The notes below the pieces were generated by a model. That model saw only the letters and a program-made list of their open reading frames with translations, had not been told where the DNA came from and did not search any database. Below, piece after piece: positions 43,746 to 52,123 of a stretch of DNA of 64,000 nucleotides. This stretch comes from RGIG1918 sp964570895 (GTDB lineage Bacteria; Cyanobacteriota; Vampirovibrionia; Gastranaerophilales; Gastranaerophilaceae), in assembly GCA_964570895.1 (NCBI GenBank), contig CAZMZD010000003.1:52920-116919 (forward strand), read 5' to 3'. The position numbers and the translations under genes were made by a program. The first letter of the stretch is position 1, and each line of letters begins with the position of its first letter.

Positions 43746-44688
43746 CTATTTGCTCCCTTCTATTAAAATTGCGTTCAAATGCATCTATGCAAGAAAACTT
43801 GCTTAAGTTATGTATCTTTGCCCCCATGTATTTTGAATAATCTTCAAGAATTTCATATTGCTCATGTGCTATAGAATATGCTTTAAATAATTCGCTTATT
43901 TTAAATGGAATTGTTTGACCCACATCTTTATATACCGGAGTATAATGTGAAATTTCGTTGTTATCATAACAATGTTTATCAATAATGCAAGGAATATTAT
44001 CTTCATTTACTATTAAAGATAGATGCCAAGAATGATCGGCACCATATACAAATATATTTTGGTACCCAATATTTATTGCTAAATACAAACAAGAAACTAA
44101 TACGTTTTGCACAGCGGGCATAGCTTTATTGGTTTTATATAGCGAATATAGTAAATTTCTATCCTTTGTCTGTTTCGTATTAGTATTAATATAAATGAAT
44201 TTTATATATGGATTTGTTTTTAATAAACCTTTAAAAACATTGTTTTCTAAAGCTGCATTAGGCATAAATACAAACAAATTCCAAGATACATTTTTTAATT
44301 TTTCATAATCTGCCTCAATATGCGCCTTAATATTTTGTGAGGAGTTGTCCCCCCCCCAATATATAGGATCCATCAAGCACAAGTATCTAGGCTTAAGTTC
44401 AAAAAAATGTTCACTTTGCACAAAGCTATTTACAACAAAAATATCTTTATTCTTTATAAAATCATAATCGTTTTTATCTGCAAAGGTATCTTTTAAAGAT
44501 GGGCCATTCCCTAAAATAACAACATCTGTAGTATTTTTACTTATTCCAAAGTTATTTGTTTTTATATTTGTTAAATTCACATTTCTATATTTTTTTTTGA
44601 ATTTAATCTTTACTCCCATAACCGTTATTATTTTGTGGGTTCCTTCTTCATTATTTTTTACTGAAAATATTTGTTCTAAAATTTTCAT
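43735..44688 (-). CDS. DUF115/Maf-like glycan protein with shared N-terminal module
   Basis: The protein is 317 aa. The first 33 residues (EQIFSVKNNEEGTHKIITVM, then GVKIKFKKK) closely match those of the adjacent acetyltransferase. The rest contains VVILGNGPSLKD, the same nucleotide-sugar loop seen in the large Maf protein (AGAGPSL), followed by FVVNSFVQS and IFVYGADHSWH. This suggests a compact sialyl/nonulosonyl-type transferase. The function is inferred from the motif and from the operon. Confidence 0.6.
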   Translation of the reverse strand: MKILEQIFSVKNNEEGTHKIITVMGVKIKFKKKYRNVNLTNIKTNNFGISKNTTDVVILGNGPSLKDTFADKNDYDFIKNKDIFVVNSFVQSEHFFELKPRYLCLMDPIYWGGDNSSQNIKAHIEADYEKLKNVSWNLFVFMPNAALENNVFKGLLKTNPYIKFIYINTNTKQTKDRNLLYSLYKTNKAMPAVQNVLVSCLYLAINIGYQNIFVYGADHSWHLSLIVNEDNIPCIIDKHCYDNNEISHYTPVYKDVGQTIPFKISELFKAYSIAHEQYEILEDYSKYMGAKIHNLSKFSCIDAFERNFNRREQIDVK

Positions 44689-45360
44689 TTAGTCAAACTC
44701 CCTATATTTGCTAACAAACCCTTCAACATCAAAAAACATTTTTTCAACATCTTTTATTTTTTCATCATCAAAATCCCACCAAGATATTTTTTCTAATTTT
44801 TCACAAATTTCTTTTGGGAATCTATATTTTATATGCTTTGCAGGTACTCCACCAACAATACTATATGGTTCAACATTATTGGTAACAACAGCCCCTGCTC
44901 CAACTACTGCACCATTTCCTATTGTTACGCCATCTAAAATTGAAACATTCATTCCAATAAACACGTCATTTCCTATTGTAATATTTTTTCGTTCTATAAT
45001 TTTATCAACGGATGAATATGTCATACCATTCTGCTTTAATGTTGAATAAAAGCAAGGATTTGTACTGATACCATTGGTTGGATGAATTCCATACCCACAA
45101 ACAAGATTTGGTCCAATGGAACAAAATTTTCCAATTGTAGTTTTGGATATAATAGAATTTTGTGCAATATAAGTTCCTTTCCCTATTGTTGTTTCTGAAA
45201 TAGAAAAAGGTGGATATAGTTTTATACCTTCTCCAAATAATGATGTTTCTAAATTTTTGTTTTTCCTTTTAAATTTAATATTAATTCCCAATATTGTTAT
45301 AACTTTATGAGTTTTATATTCATCATTTCTTATGGAAAATATTTGTTCCCAAAATGTCAT
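44689..45360 (-). CDS. Left-handed beta-helix O-acetyltransferase
   Basis: The protein is 223 aa. After the N-terminal module shared with the next gene, hexapeptide repeats (TTIGKGTYIAQNSIISKTTI, GKFCSIGPNLVCG, ITIGNDVFIGMNVSIL, VTIGNGAVVGAGAVV) form the trimeric beta helix. GGVPAKHIKYRFP is the CatB/WbbJ-type end. It probably acetylates a sugar on the glycan. It is the first gene of the ten-gene leftward operon; a TATAAT box lies at 45400-45395 on the reverse strand without a good -35. It abuts the next gene exactly. Confidence 0.88.
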   Translation of the reverse strand: MTFWEQIFSIRNDEYKTHKVITILGINIKFKRKNKNLETSLFGEGIKLYPPFSISETTIGKGTYIAQNSIISKTTIGKFCSIGPNLVCGYGIHPTNGISTNPCFYSTLKQNGMTYSSVDKIIERKNITIGNDVFIGMNVSILDGVTIGNGAVVGAGAVVTNNVEPYSIVGGVPAKHIKYRFPKEICEKLEKISWWDFDDEKIKDVEKMFFDVEGFVSKYREFD

Positions 45361-45753
45361 TATAAATTCCTAACTTCTTTCTCGGATAAAAAACATTATA
45401 CGCAATTTTCAACCCGTCCTTGAGTTCAGTTTTTAGTTTGAGTTTGAAGGTCACATTTTCATTATTTTGTGGCCAATTCATTTTTTCACTCGCTAAACAT
45501 TATACTATCATAAATAAAACAGAAAGCATAATTATATTGAAGAATATTATCTTCCTTTATTTTTTTACAAAACAAACAAGGCTAAAATTCTGAACGGGCA
45601 CGGTTTCGGCTCTGCGGCAAAGCTCTTCGCTTTGCTCTTACGTAGTCCAGTGTCGTATATGTCCACCCGTTCCTCACGGCTGTACATATACTCACATCCT
45701 AAAGACTCGCTCGCTCTCGCTAAGCGCAGTCGCGCTAGAGCTCGAGCTTTGCT

Positions 45754-45799
45754 CGGGCACAAAAAAAGAGCCTTTTGGCTCTTTTTAAAAGTTTGGGCC
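45754..45799. repeat. Duplicate of tRNA-Met 3' end plus terminator
   Basis: CGGGCAC, an A run, AAAGAGCC-TTTT-GGCTCTTT and AAAAGTTTGGGCC are repeated almost exactly at 45921-45967, where the last bases are the true tRNA 3' end. The hairpin at 45761-45784 could still terminate leftward transcription. Confidence 0.8.
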
Positions 45800-45927
45800 A
45801 CGGATGCTTAGATTGTTTGCGAGCTTGCGAGCATTACAAGATAAGTATGCGCAGGCTTTTGTGAAATTCAAGCACATAGTGCGTAGAATTTAAAAAGACC
45901 AGCTGGGATGTAATCCCGAACGGGCAC

Positions 45928-45952
45928 AAAAAAAAGAGCCTTTTGGCTCTTT
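45928..45952 (-). terminator. Terminator of tRNA-Met
   Basis: The reverse strand shows AAAGAGCC-AAAA-GGCTCTTT followed by T's, starting about 10 nt after the tRNA end. Confidence 0.88.
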
Positions 45953-45961
45953 TCAAAAGTT

Positions 45962-46033
<72 letters not shown>

Positions 46034-46170
46034 GTGACGACTTTTATAAAGTTTTCAAAATCCGTGCTCAATGCTAAGCACATTTGCTACTATACAGGAA
46101 AAAAATAAAAAATTCAACATTTAAAACACTCAAATTCTAATCTTAATAAATTATTTATTATTCCAATAGT

Positions 46171-46199
46171 TTGCAATAAATCGCAAAAGATAGTAAAAT
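46171..46199 (+). promoter_or_regulatory. Promoter of sigma-factor gene 2
   Basis: TTGCAA, a 17-bp spacer and TAAAAT are followed by the ATG 32 nt later. No ribosome site is visible before the ATG. Confidence 0.6.
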
Positions 46200-46231
46200 C
46201 TTCGTAGATATATCTAATACCAATTTGTAAT

Positions 46232-46906
46232 ATGGCAGTGATTGTGCAATCAAATAGAATTAAGGACTATATAGACATAATTCAAAAGGTCGCTCGTGTT
46301 GAATACAGGAGAGTCCCTAACCATATGATAGAATGCGAAGAGCTTGTTTCTATCGGTATTATTGCCATACAAACTTTAATCTCGGGAAAATCTGATGAAC
46401 AGCTTGCCCATTATAATTCCTCATACATCGCAACTGCCGTGCGTTGGGCAATCAGAAACGAACTTAGAAACAGATACAAATGGTATACCCTGAAGCATAA
46501 AGCGGAGGATGGCGAAAGCGACAATATAGAGGACCAAGACGGGAGCACTTTGGATATTTCTCCAAACAGAGTTCGTGAAGCGGTTTACGAAACAATTCTT
46601 TCGATTGACTCTATTGCTTCTGCAAGTTCAGACACAGATTCCCCGTTTGATTTTATTAAAGACACAGGTGCTCTGCCGGATGAAAAAGCTGAAATATCAG
46701 AGCTTGGCAAGCTTGTGAAAGAAGCCATTTCCAAGCTTCCGCAAAAAGACAGAGTAATTGTTGAATACAGATTTTATAGAAATATGCAAGTTAAGCAAAT
46801 TGCGGCGCAAGTTGGGCTTTCGAGCTCCAGAATTACAAGAATAGTTCAGTCTGCGCTTAATCAAATTCGTGAATATTTGCAAAAAAGAGGCTTATCAAGT
46901 TATTAG
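46232..46906 (+). CDS. Compact sigma-70-family factor (paralogue 2)
   Basis: The protein is 224 aa with the same architecture as the gene at 22564. Region 2 has CEELVSIGIIAIQTL and SYIATAVRWAIRNELRNRYKW. An acidic, Ser-rich linker covers residues 85-150. Region 4 ends with QIAAQVGLSSSRITRIVQSAL. Across region 2 about half of the residues match the first paralogue. It lies 14 bp upstream of malQ in the same direction, which may be chance. Likely promoter classes are flagellar/sigma-28-like ones seen at 54-63 kb, but this is inference. Confidence 0.85.
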   Translation: MAVIVQSNRIKDYIDIIQKVARVEYRRVPNHMIECEELVSIGIIAIQTLISGKSDEQLAHYNSSYIATAVRWAIRNELRNRYKWYTLKHKAEDGESDNIEDQDGSTLDISPNRVREAVYETILSIDSIASASSDTDSPFDFIKDTGALPDEKAEISELGKLVKEAISKLPQKDRVIVEYRFYRNMQVKQIAAQVGLSSSRITRIVQSALNQIREYLQKRGLSSY

Positions 46907-46920
46907 AAAGGAAAATGTTA

Positions 46921-48813
46921 ATGTTGTGCAATTTGGAACAAAAACTTACGCAAGACTACAAAAATGCGGTTAATAGCGCGCTTAAAGTTTTAGGGAAAGA
47001 TAATCTTGCCCTTATTATGCATGGTGTAAGTTTTCCTGCAGATAATAATTGTGACACAGGTTTTGGCACATATAATTCAGACGCTGCAAAAAGATTAATG
47101 GATTTTGCAAGTGGAATTTTTACTGCTATCCAATTAGGGCCTAACGGCAAAACAAAATCAGGGGATTCCAGCCCATATACAGGTACAGTGTTTAGTATCA
47201 ACCCTTTGTTTTTGGATTTAAAAGAATTTACCACAAAACAAGGCGATAATTTGCTAAGCGAAGAAACTTTTAATAAAATCGTTTCTGCAAACCCTGCTTG
47301 TGGCACTCCTAGAGCTGCATACAGCTATGCACTTGGTGCTTATGAAACAGCTTTTGATGAAATTTGGCAAAACTACAAAAAGAATTTCTTTTCAAAATAC
47401 AAAATGCCTTTTGCAAAATTTAAAAAAGAAAATGCGATTTGGCTTGATAACGACGCTTTATACGAAGCATTCTCGCTTGAAAATGGTTCAGATTTTTGGC
47501 CCAGCTGGTCTAGCGAATTAGACAAAAATGTTTTCAAATTAAACAATGTAGACTCCAAAAAAAGAATTAAAGAAATTTCAAAAAAATATGCAGATGTGAT
47601 TGAAAGATATAAATTCATTCAATTCTTGCTTGCCCTCCAAGCTGAAAAAACAAAAGAATACGCAGCAAAAGACAATCTTAAAATGATTGCAGACAGGCAA
47701 GTTGCATTTTCAGATAGAGATATTTGGGCATATCAAGCATTTTTCTTGGATGGTTATTCTCTTGGCTGCCCTCCTGATTATTTCTCTGAAGATGGTCAAG
47801 CTTGGGGTTTCCCTGTTGTTGATCCTGAAAAACTTTTTGACAAAAAAGGCAATTTGCTTGAAGCAGGCAAACTTCTTAAAAGATTATATTTAAAAATGTT
47901 TAAAGAAAACCCGGGTGGAATTAGAATTGACCACACTGTTGGCTTGATTGACCCATGGGTATATGAATCAGGCAAACTTCCAAAACCGGAAGAAGGCGCA
48001 GGCAGATTGTATTCTTCACCTGCTCACCCTGTTCTTGGGAAATACGCAATTGCGCGCGATGAAGATACTGACAAGACCCTAACTCCCGATAAAGAAGCTT
48101 GGGTTAAAACTTTAACCGATGAACAAGTTGCAAAATATGGCTTAATGATTGAAAAAATCGTTATAGCAGCAGCTCGTGAAGCCGGGCTTGGCGTTGAAGC
48201 AATTGTTGCGGAAGACCTTGGAACCCTCACATATCCTGTTGAAGCTGTTATGAAAAAATACGCTCTTCAAGGCATGAAGCTTGTTCAATTTGTTGTTCCT
48301 GAAAAAGAAGACCACCCATACAGATGCAAAAACATTACTCCTAATTCTTGGGCTATGGTTGGAACGCACGACAATGAACCAATCAGAATGTGGGCTGAAA
48401 AAACAATTGCAGCAGGCGAAGCTGAACCATTTGTTGAAAATCTTATGCAAGATTTATACAATAATGGCGCGTTTGACAACCCATACGAATTCCGCGATAA
48501 AATGTTGCATGACCCGCAATTTTTGGCATTTACAAAACTTGTTGAAATTTTTGCTTCAAAAGCTCACAATATTCAAATTTTCTTCACTGATTTCTTTGGA
48601 ATTAAGGAAGTTTACAATAAACCGGGGACATCAGGCGATGAAAATTGGAGCTTAAGACTTCAAGGTGATTTTGAAAAATTATACTGTGAAAAATTATCTT
48701 CCGGCGATGCGCTCAATCTTCCGCTTGCACTAAGCTTTGCAATTAGGGCAAGAGGTCATGAATTCGCAGCTGCTAATCAAGAAATTTTGACTACTTTAGG
48801 TAAATTTATATAA
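46921..48813 (+). CDS. malQ: 4-alpha-glucanotransferase (GH77)
   Basis: The protein is 630 aa from the ATG at 46921, chosen because AAGGA lies 8 nt upstream; another ATG at 46915 is too close. GH77 motifs are GIRIDHTVGLIDPW (nucleophile Asp), IVAEDLGTLT (acid/base Glu) and VGTHDNEPIRMW. PPDYFSEDGQAWGFPV is the typical amylomaltase loop. It transfers maltosyl units during maltodextrin or glycogen turnover in the cytoplasm. The stop overlaps the next gene's ATG (TAATG). Confidence 0.93.
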   Translation: MLCNLEQKLTQDYKNAVNSALKVLGKDNLALIMHGVSFPADNNCDTGFGTYNSDAAKRLMDFASGIFTAIQLGPNGKTKSGDSSPYTGTVFSINPLFLDLKEFTTKQGDNLLSEETFNKIVSANPACGTPRAAYSYALGAYETAFDEIWQNYKKNFFSKYKMPFAKFKKENAIWLDNDALYEAFSLENGSDFWPSWSSELDKNVFKLNNVDSKKRIKEISKKYADVIERYKFIQFLLALQAEKTKEYAAKDNLKMIADRQVAFSDRDIWAYQAFFLDGYSLGCPPDYFSEDGQAWGFPVVDPEKLFDKKGNLLEAGKLLKRLYLKMFKENPGGIRIDHTVGLIDPWVYESGKLPKPEEGAGRLYSSPAHPVLGKYAIARDEDTDKTLTPDKEAWVKTLTDEQVAKYGLMIEKIVIAAAREAGLGVEAIVAEDLGTLTYPVEAVMKKYALQGMKLVQFVVPEKEDHPYRCKNITPNSWAMVGTHDNEPIRMWAEKTIAAGEAEPFVENLMQDLYNNGAFDNPYEFRDKMLHDPQFLAFTKLVEIFASKAHNIQIFFTDFFGIKEVYNKPGTSGDENWSLRLQGDFEKLYCEKLSSGDALNLPLALSFAIRARGHEFAAANQEILTTLGKFI

Positions 48814-49778
48814 TGAAATTTTTTCAAAAATTTAAAATATTTTTAGTTGCGCTTATTGTGCTTTTGGGCACAATAAGCCCTTCTTTCTCTGAATTTTCTT
48901 TTAGGGATTCTTCTCTAAAATTTGTTCATGTATCTGACACGCATATTTCAGATAGGGAAGACACATCGTATAAAATGCTTTCGCAGTCAAAAAATCTTTT
49001 AGCTGATTTTATAAAAAAAGTGAATAAAACACCTTCTGTTGATTTTGTGATTTTTACGGGCGATATGGTCGATAGACCTCAGCTAAATTCTTATAAAGAC
49101 TTTTTTACAACATTGACCGCTCTTAAATATCCATCTTTAATGACACTTGGCAACCACGACGCAACATTTGTGGGCGGAGAAAATGATGAATATTTATCAC
49201 AAGAGCAAGTTTTGAAGATTATTTCTGATTGCAACCCTAACCAAAAATTTGATAAAACATATTGGGCGATAACTCCAAAAAGAAATTTCAGAATGATTGT
49301 TCTTAATTTAAGGCCGGAAGAAAAAAGCTCAAACGGTTTTATATCTCAAGAACAGCTTGAATTTTTGGCAAATGAGCTTGAAGCAAATAAAGATAAAGTT
49401 GTTTTGATTTTTGCTCATCATCCTGTAGTTGAGCCATTTCAAAGCGAAAACCATAAAATCTTAAATTCCGAAGAAATAATGACACTTTTGCAAAAATATA
49501 AAAATCCAATTGCATATTTTTCGGGCCATTATCACACAACAAAAATCACAAAAATGGATAACTTAATTTTTGTGTCCACTCCATCGCTTGTGACATACCC
49601 TAATGCTTATAGGGTTGTAAATATTACAGATTATAAAGATAGAACAATTTTTGATTTTTATTTTCATGAAACAGATTTAAAAGACGTTCAAGCTCAAGCG
49701 CGAGCAAATGCAATTGCAACTGCAACTTTTTATGGCACAGAAAAAGACAGAACTACAACAATTTTGATTAAGAAGTAA
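48813..49778 (+). CDS. Exported calcineurin-like metallophosphoesterase
   Basis: The protein is 321 aa with a signal peptide or anchor in the first 26 residues. Metal ligands appear in order: HVSDTHISD (D-x-H), FTGDMVDRP (G-D-x-x-D), LGNHDATF (G-N-H-D), FAHHPVVE and SGHYHTTK (G-H-x-H). It would act outside the inner membrane on a phosphoester such as a nucleotide or lipid phosphate. It is coupled to malQ and followed by a metallo-beta-lactamase-fold gene 3 bp later. Confidence 0.9.
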   Translation: MKFFQKFKIFLVALIVLLGTISPSFSEFSFRDSSLKFVHVSDTHISDREDTSYKMLSQSKNLLADFIKKVNKTPSVDFVIFTGDMVDRPQLNSYKDFFTTLTALKYPSLMTLGNHDATFVGGENDEYLSQEQVLKIISDCNPNQKFDKTYWAITPKRNFRMIVLNLRPEEKSSNGFISQEQLEFLANELEANKDKVVLIFAHHPVVEPFQSENHKILNSEEIMTLLQKYKNPIAYFSGHYHTTKITKMDNLIFVSTPSLVTYPNAYRVVNITDYKDRTIFDFYFHETDLKDVQAQARANAIATATFYGTEKDRTTTILIKK

Positions 49779-49781
49779 AAT

Positions 49782-50714
49782 ATGGAAAAGAATTTTACAG
49801 TTAAATTTAGAGGTGTTAGGGGTTCGTATCCCACCCCTTCGCGCAATTTTTTACAATTTGGCGGGAACACTTCTTGCACTGAAGTGCATGCAGGCTCAAG
49901 GCTGATAATTCTTGACGCGGGCACAGGGATTATTGAGCTTGGCAAAGAGCTTATGCAGTCATACATATTATCTGCTGATGATTTTGCGCAAAGAGTGCCG
50001 ATTAGCGCGGTGCTTTTGTTGAGCCATATTCACCAAGACCATATCCAAGGTTTACCGTTTTTTAACCCTGCGTATGTGCCACCTACTCGCCTTGATATTT
50101 ACGGGCTTTCTGCCGGCAAAAAAACTTTAAGAGATAATTTATCCACTGTTTTGTTTGATAAAGTTTTCCCGCTCGGGCTAGAAGATGTTAATTGTGAGCT
50201 TACAATTCAAGATTTCACATCAACTTCTGTTCTTGTTTTAAAACAATCCGGCGAAAATATACTATTAAATTCAAACACTGTTTCAACTTATCAAAAAGAA
50301 GAAGGCGATGTTATAATCCGTGCGCATAAAACTTTTGCACACCCAAAAAATGGTTCGCTTTGCTATAAAATTGAGTTCGATAATAAAGTTTTGGTTTATG
50401 CAACAGACAAAGAAACTTATATCGGTTCCGATAAAAAATTTGTGGAGTTTGCACATGGCGCTGATTTATTAATTCATGACGCGCAATACACATATCAGGA
50501 ATATGTTTCTTCTGTTTCGCCAAAGCAGGGTTTTGGGCATTCGACGCACCAAATGGCGGAAGAAACTGCAAAACTCGCTAAGGCAAAAAGGCTTGCATTT
50601 TTCCATTTTGACCCTAATCATAACGATGAATTTTTAACTCAAATTGAAGCTGAATTTTTAGCCAAAAATAAAGACTACTTTTTTGCAAAGGAAAATTTAG
50701 AAGTTGTTTTGTAG
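49782..50714 (+). CDS. Metallo-beta-lactamase-fold hydrolase
   Basis: The protein is 310 aa without a signal peptide. LLLSHIHQDHIQGLPFF carries the H-x-H-x-D-H zinc motif, LIILDAGTGIIELGKEL and GSYPTPSRNFLQFGGNTSC are the N-terminal blocks of a common subfamily, and GFGHSTHQMAEETA gives a further histidine. Members related to RNase Z or PhnP cleave phosphoesters, including cyclic nucleotides. The substrate is unknown. Confidence 0.88.
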   Translation: MEKNFTVKFRGVRGSYPTPSRNFLQFGGNTSCTEVHAGSRLIILDAGTGIIELGKELMQSYILSADDFAQRVPISAVLLLSHIHQDHIQGLPFFNPAYVPPTRLDIYGLSAGKKTLRDNLSTVLFDKVFPLGLEDVNCELTIQDFTSTSVLVLKQSGENILLNSNTVSTYQKEEGDVIIRAHKTFAHPKNGSLCYKIEFDNKVLVYATDKETYIGSDKKFVEFAHGADLLIHDAQYTYQEYVSSVSPKQGFGHSTHQMAEETAKLAKAKRLAFFHFDPNHNDEFLTQIEAEFLAKNKDYFFAKENLEVVL

Positions 50715-51276
50715 GCGATTAATTCTGACATTAATTCTTTTGTCCGTAGTGCAAAGTGCCAAAGCAGTGCTTTACGAGCCAATTTCGACGATTGACGCGC
50801 GAAATAATGCAAGCCATCATAACGAACTCGGGGTTAAATTTATGAAAAAACAAATTTACCCTCGTGCAATTGAAGAGTTTGGAATTGCCGCTGCGCTTGT
50901 TGTGGATGGACCTGAAACAGGGGTTTATTATAATAACTTAGGGCTTGCGTATTTAGGGCTTGCAAAACAAGATTTTACTCGTGCGGCTCTCTATGCAAAA
51001 TCTGCTCAGTATGCCTTTGAGCATGCCTTAAGCTATGGAATTATGCAAGTTAGCTACTATGAAAATCTTGTTGAATGTTACGAAATGCAAGGAACAATCA
51101 ACCAAAATATTAGATTATGCCTTAATTCTGATAGTGTTTATAACAAAATTTTGCTTGTTTTTCTGTATAAAAAAATCGGCAAAACCCTTGAGGCACAAAC
51201 GCTTGCAGACATGATAGCGCTTGAATATCCTGACCTTATAATAATTAAAAATCTAAAAAAATATCTGAACAAATAA
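50704..51276 (+). CDS. Exported TPR-like repeat protein
   Basis: The protein is 190 aa from a TTG overlapping the previous gene by 11 bp. Residues 4-21 form a signal peptide ending SAKA. Helical repeats follow (HHNELGVKFMKKQIYPRAIE, VYYNNLGLAYLGLAKQDF, YYENLVECYEMQGTINQNI), a TPR-type scaffold for protein contacts in the periplasm. I find no catalytic motif. It is the last gene of the malQ operon. Confidence 0.7.
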   Translation: MFCRRLILTLILLSVVQSAKAVLYEPISTIDARNNASHHNELGVKFMKKQIYPRAIEEFGIAAALVVDGPETGVYYNNLGLAYLGLAKQDFTRAALYAKSAQYAFEHALSYGIMQVSYYENLVECYEMQGTINQNIRLCLNSDSVYNKILLVFLYKKIGKTLEAQTLADMIALEYPDLIIIKNLKKYLNK

Positions 51277-51333
51277 GCATAAATTTATTTAAAAAAATAG
51301 CCCAAAAGATGGAATATTTTTTGCGAAAAACAC

Positions 51334-51362
51334 TTGCCAATATTGGCAAATACCAATATAAT
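51334..51362 (+). promoter_or_regulatory. hup promoter with a palindromic operator candidate
   Basis: TTGCCA (-35), a 17-bp spacer and a perfect TATAAT precede hup. The -35 is part of a perfect 16-bp palindrome TTGCCAATATTGGCAA (51334-51349), suggesting control by a dimeric regulator. The ATG at 51392 has AAAGGGG upstream. Confidence 0.8.
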
Positions 51363-51391
51363 AGGGGAGTAACAATAGAAAGGGGTTCATA

Positions 51392-51667
51392 ATGAACAAA
51401 GAAGAATTAGTACAAGAAGTTGCAAAAAGCGCAAAAGTTACTCAAAAAGAAGCTGCTGAAGTTTTAGCTGCTATGATCGAAACAGTTCAAACTGCTGTTG
51501 CTAAAGGAAATAAAGTTACTTTAGTTGGTTTTGGTACTTTTGAAGCTAGAAAAAGAGCTGCAAGAACTGGCCGCAACCCACAAACAGGTAAAGAAATTAA
51601 AATTGCTGCTAAAACAGTTCCTGCTTTCTCAGCTGGTAAAAAATTCAAAGATATGGTTAACAAATAA
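51392..51667 (+). CDS. hup: HU-family nucleoid protein
   Basis: The protein is 91 aa. The standard HU sequence includes KEELVQEVAKSAKVTQKEA, VTLVGFGTFEARKRAARTGR and NPQTGKEIKIAAKTVPAFSAGK (the DNA-embracing arms). It binds and bends DNA as a dimer and organises the nucleoid. It is monocistronic between a strong promoter and a terminator. Codon use is smoother and less AT-extreme, as expected for a highly expressed gene. Confidence 0.97.
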   Translation: MNKEELVQEVAKSAKVTQKEAAEVLAAMIETVQTAVAKGNKVTLVGFGTFEARKRAARTGRNPQTGKEIKIAAKTVPAFSAGKKFKDMVNK

Positions 51668-51690
51668 TTTGAATTTTAAAAATTATAAAA

Positions 51691-51722
51691 AGGCTCTTTC
51701 AAGTTTTTGGAAGGGCTTTTTT
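51691..51722 (+). terminator. Terminator of hup
   Basis: GCTCTTTC pairs with GGAAGGGC (with G-T pairs) around an 8-nt loop, followed by six T's. Confidence 0.8.
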
Positions 51723-51800
51723 ATTACTCATATTTCGCGAGTACAAAAATTTGCACAATATTTTTATATGCGCGAATAGCAAACATAGGTAAAAAAGATA

Positions 51801-51824
51801 AAAAACCGCCCCTTAGGACGGTTT
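51801..51824 (-). terminator. Terminator of the zinc-ribbon gene
   Basis: The reverse strand shows AAACCGTCC-TAAG-GGGCGGTTTTTT, a 9-bp stem and U tract, about 33 bp after the stop codon. Confidence 0.8.
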
Positions 51825-51856
51825 AAATCTATGTCATATATGTATAAACTTTGAAA

Positions 51857-52123
51857 TTATGCGTTTCTTTTAGCGTAACATTCTTTGCAATAGATTTCTT
51901 TGCCTGTGATTGGCTTAAATGGAACTTTTGTTTCTGCGCCGCATTCTGAACAAATTGCATCATACATTCTGCGTTTGTTTTTTTGTCTGCGGTTTTTACG
52001 GCATTCCGGGCAACGTTTTGGTTTGTTAACAAGCCCTTTTTCTGCGTAAAACTCTTGTTCTCCAGCTGTGAATACGAAATCTTTTCCGCAATCTTCACAT
52101 TTAAGGGTTTCGTCTTCGAACAT
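51857..52123 (-). CDS. Double zinc-ribbon protein (CxxC-x17-CxxC type)
   Basis: The protein is 88 aa. The first ribbon has CEDCGKDF then CPECRKNRR, and the second CSECGAET then CKECYAKR, so eight cysteines form two zinc sites. The pattern matches small zinc-ribbon proteins common in anaerobic bacteria and candidate phyla, probably nucleic-acid binding given the basic KNRRQKNKRR between the ribbons. Function is unknown. It is monocistronic with its own terminator and a long, regulatory-looking 5' region. Confidence 0.85.
   Translation of the reverse strand: MFEDETLKCEDCGKDFVFTAGEQEFYAEKGLVNKPKRCPECRKNRRQKNKRRMYDAICSECGAETKVPFKPITGKEIYCKECYAKRNA

Larger units (their letters stand above)
45361..45961. 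other. 600-bp gene-free stretch before the glycan operon
   Basis: AT-rich leader DNA runs to about 45580, then about 170 bp of GC-richer sequence with hairpins (GCAAAGC-TCTTC-GCTTTGC; AGAGCTCGAGCTTTGCTC). Next comes a 46-bp near-duplicate (45754-45799) of the terminator plus 3' end of the tRNA found at 45921-45967. The open frame across 45565-45801 on the reverse strand is judged spurious. Confidence 0.65.

Noticed and set aside
45565..45801. 78-residue frame near the duplicated tRNA end
   Set aside because: It includes the terminator hairpin and tRNA-derived bases; composition is typical of repeat DNA.
51829..52098. Alternative frame over the zinc-ribbon gene
   Set aside because: The other frame has eight well-spaced cysteines and a conserved pattern; this one has none.
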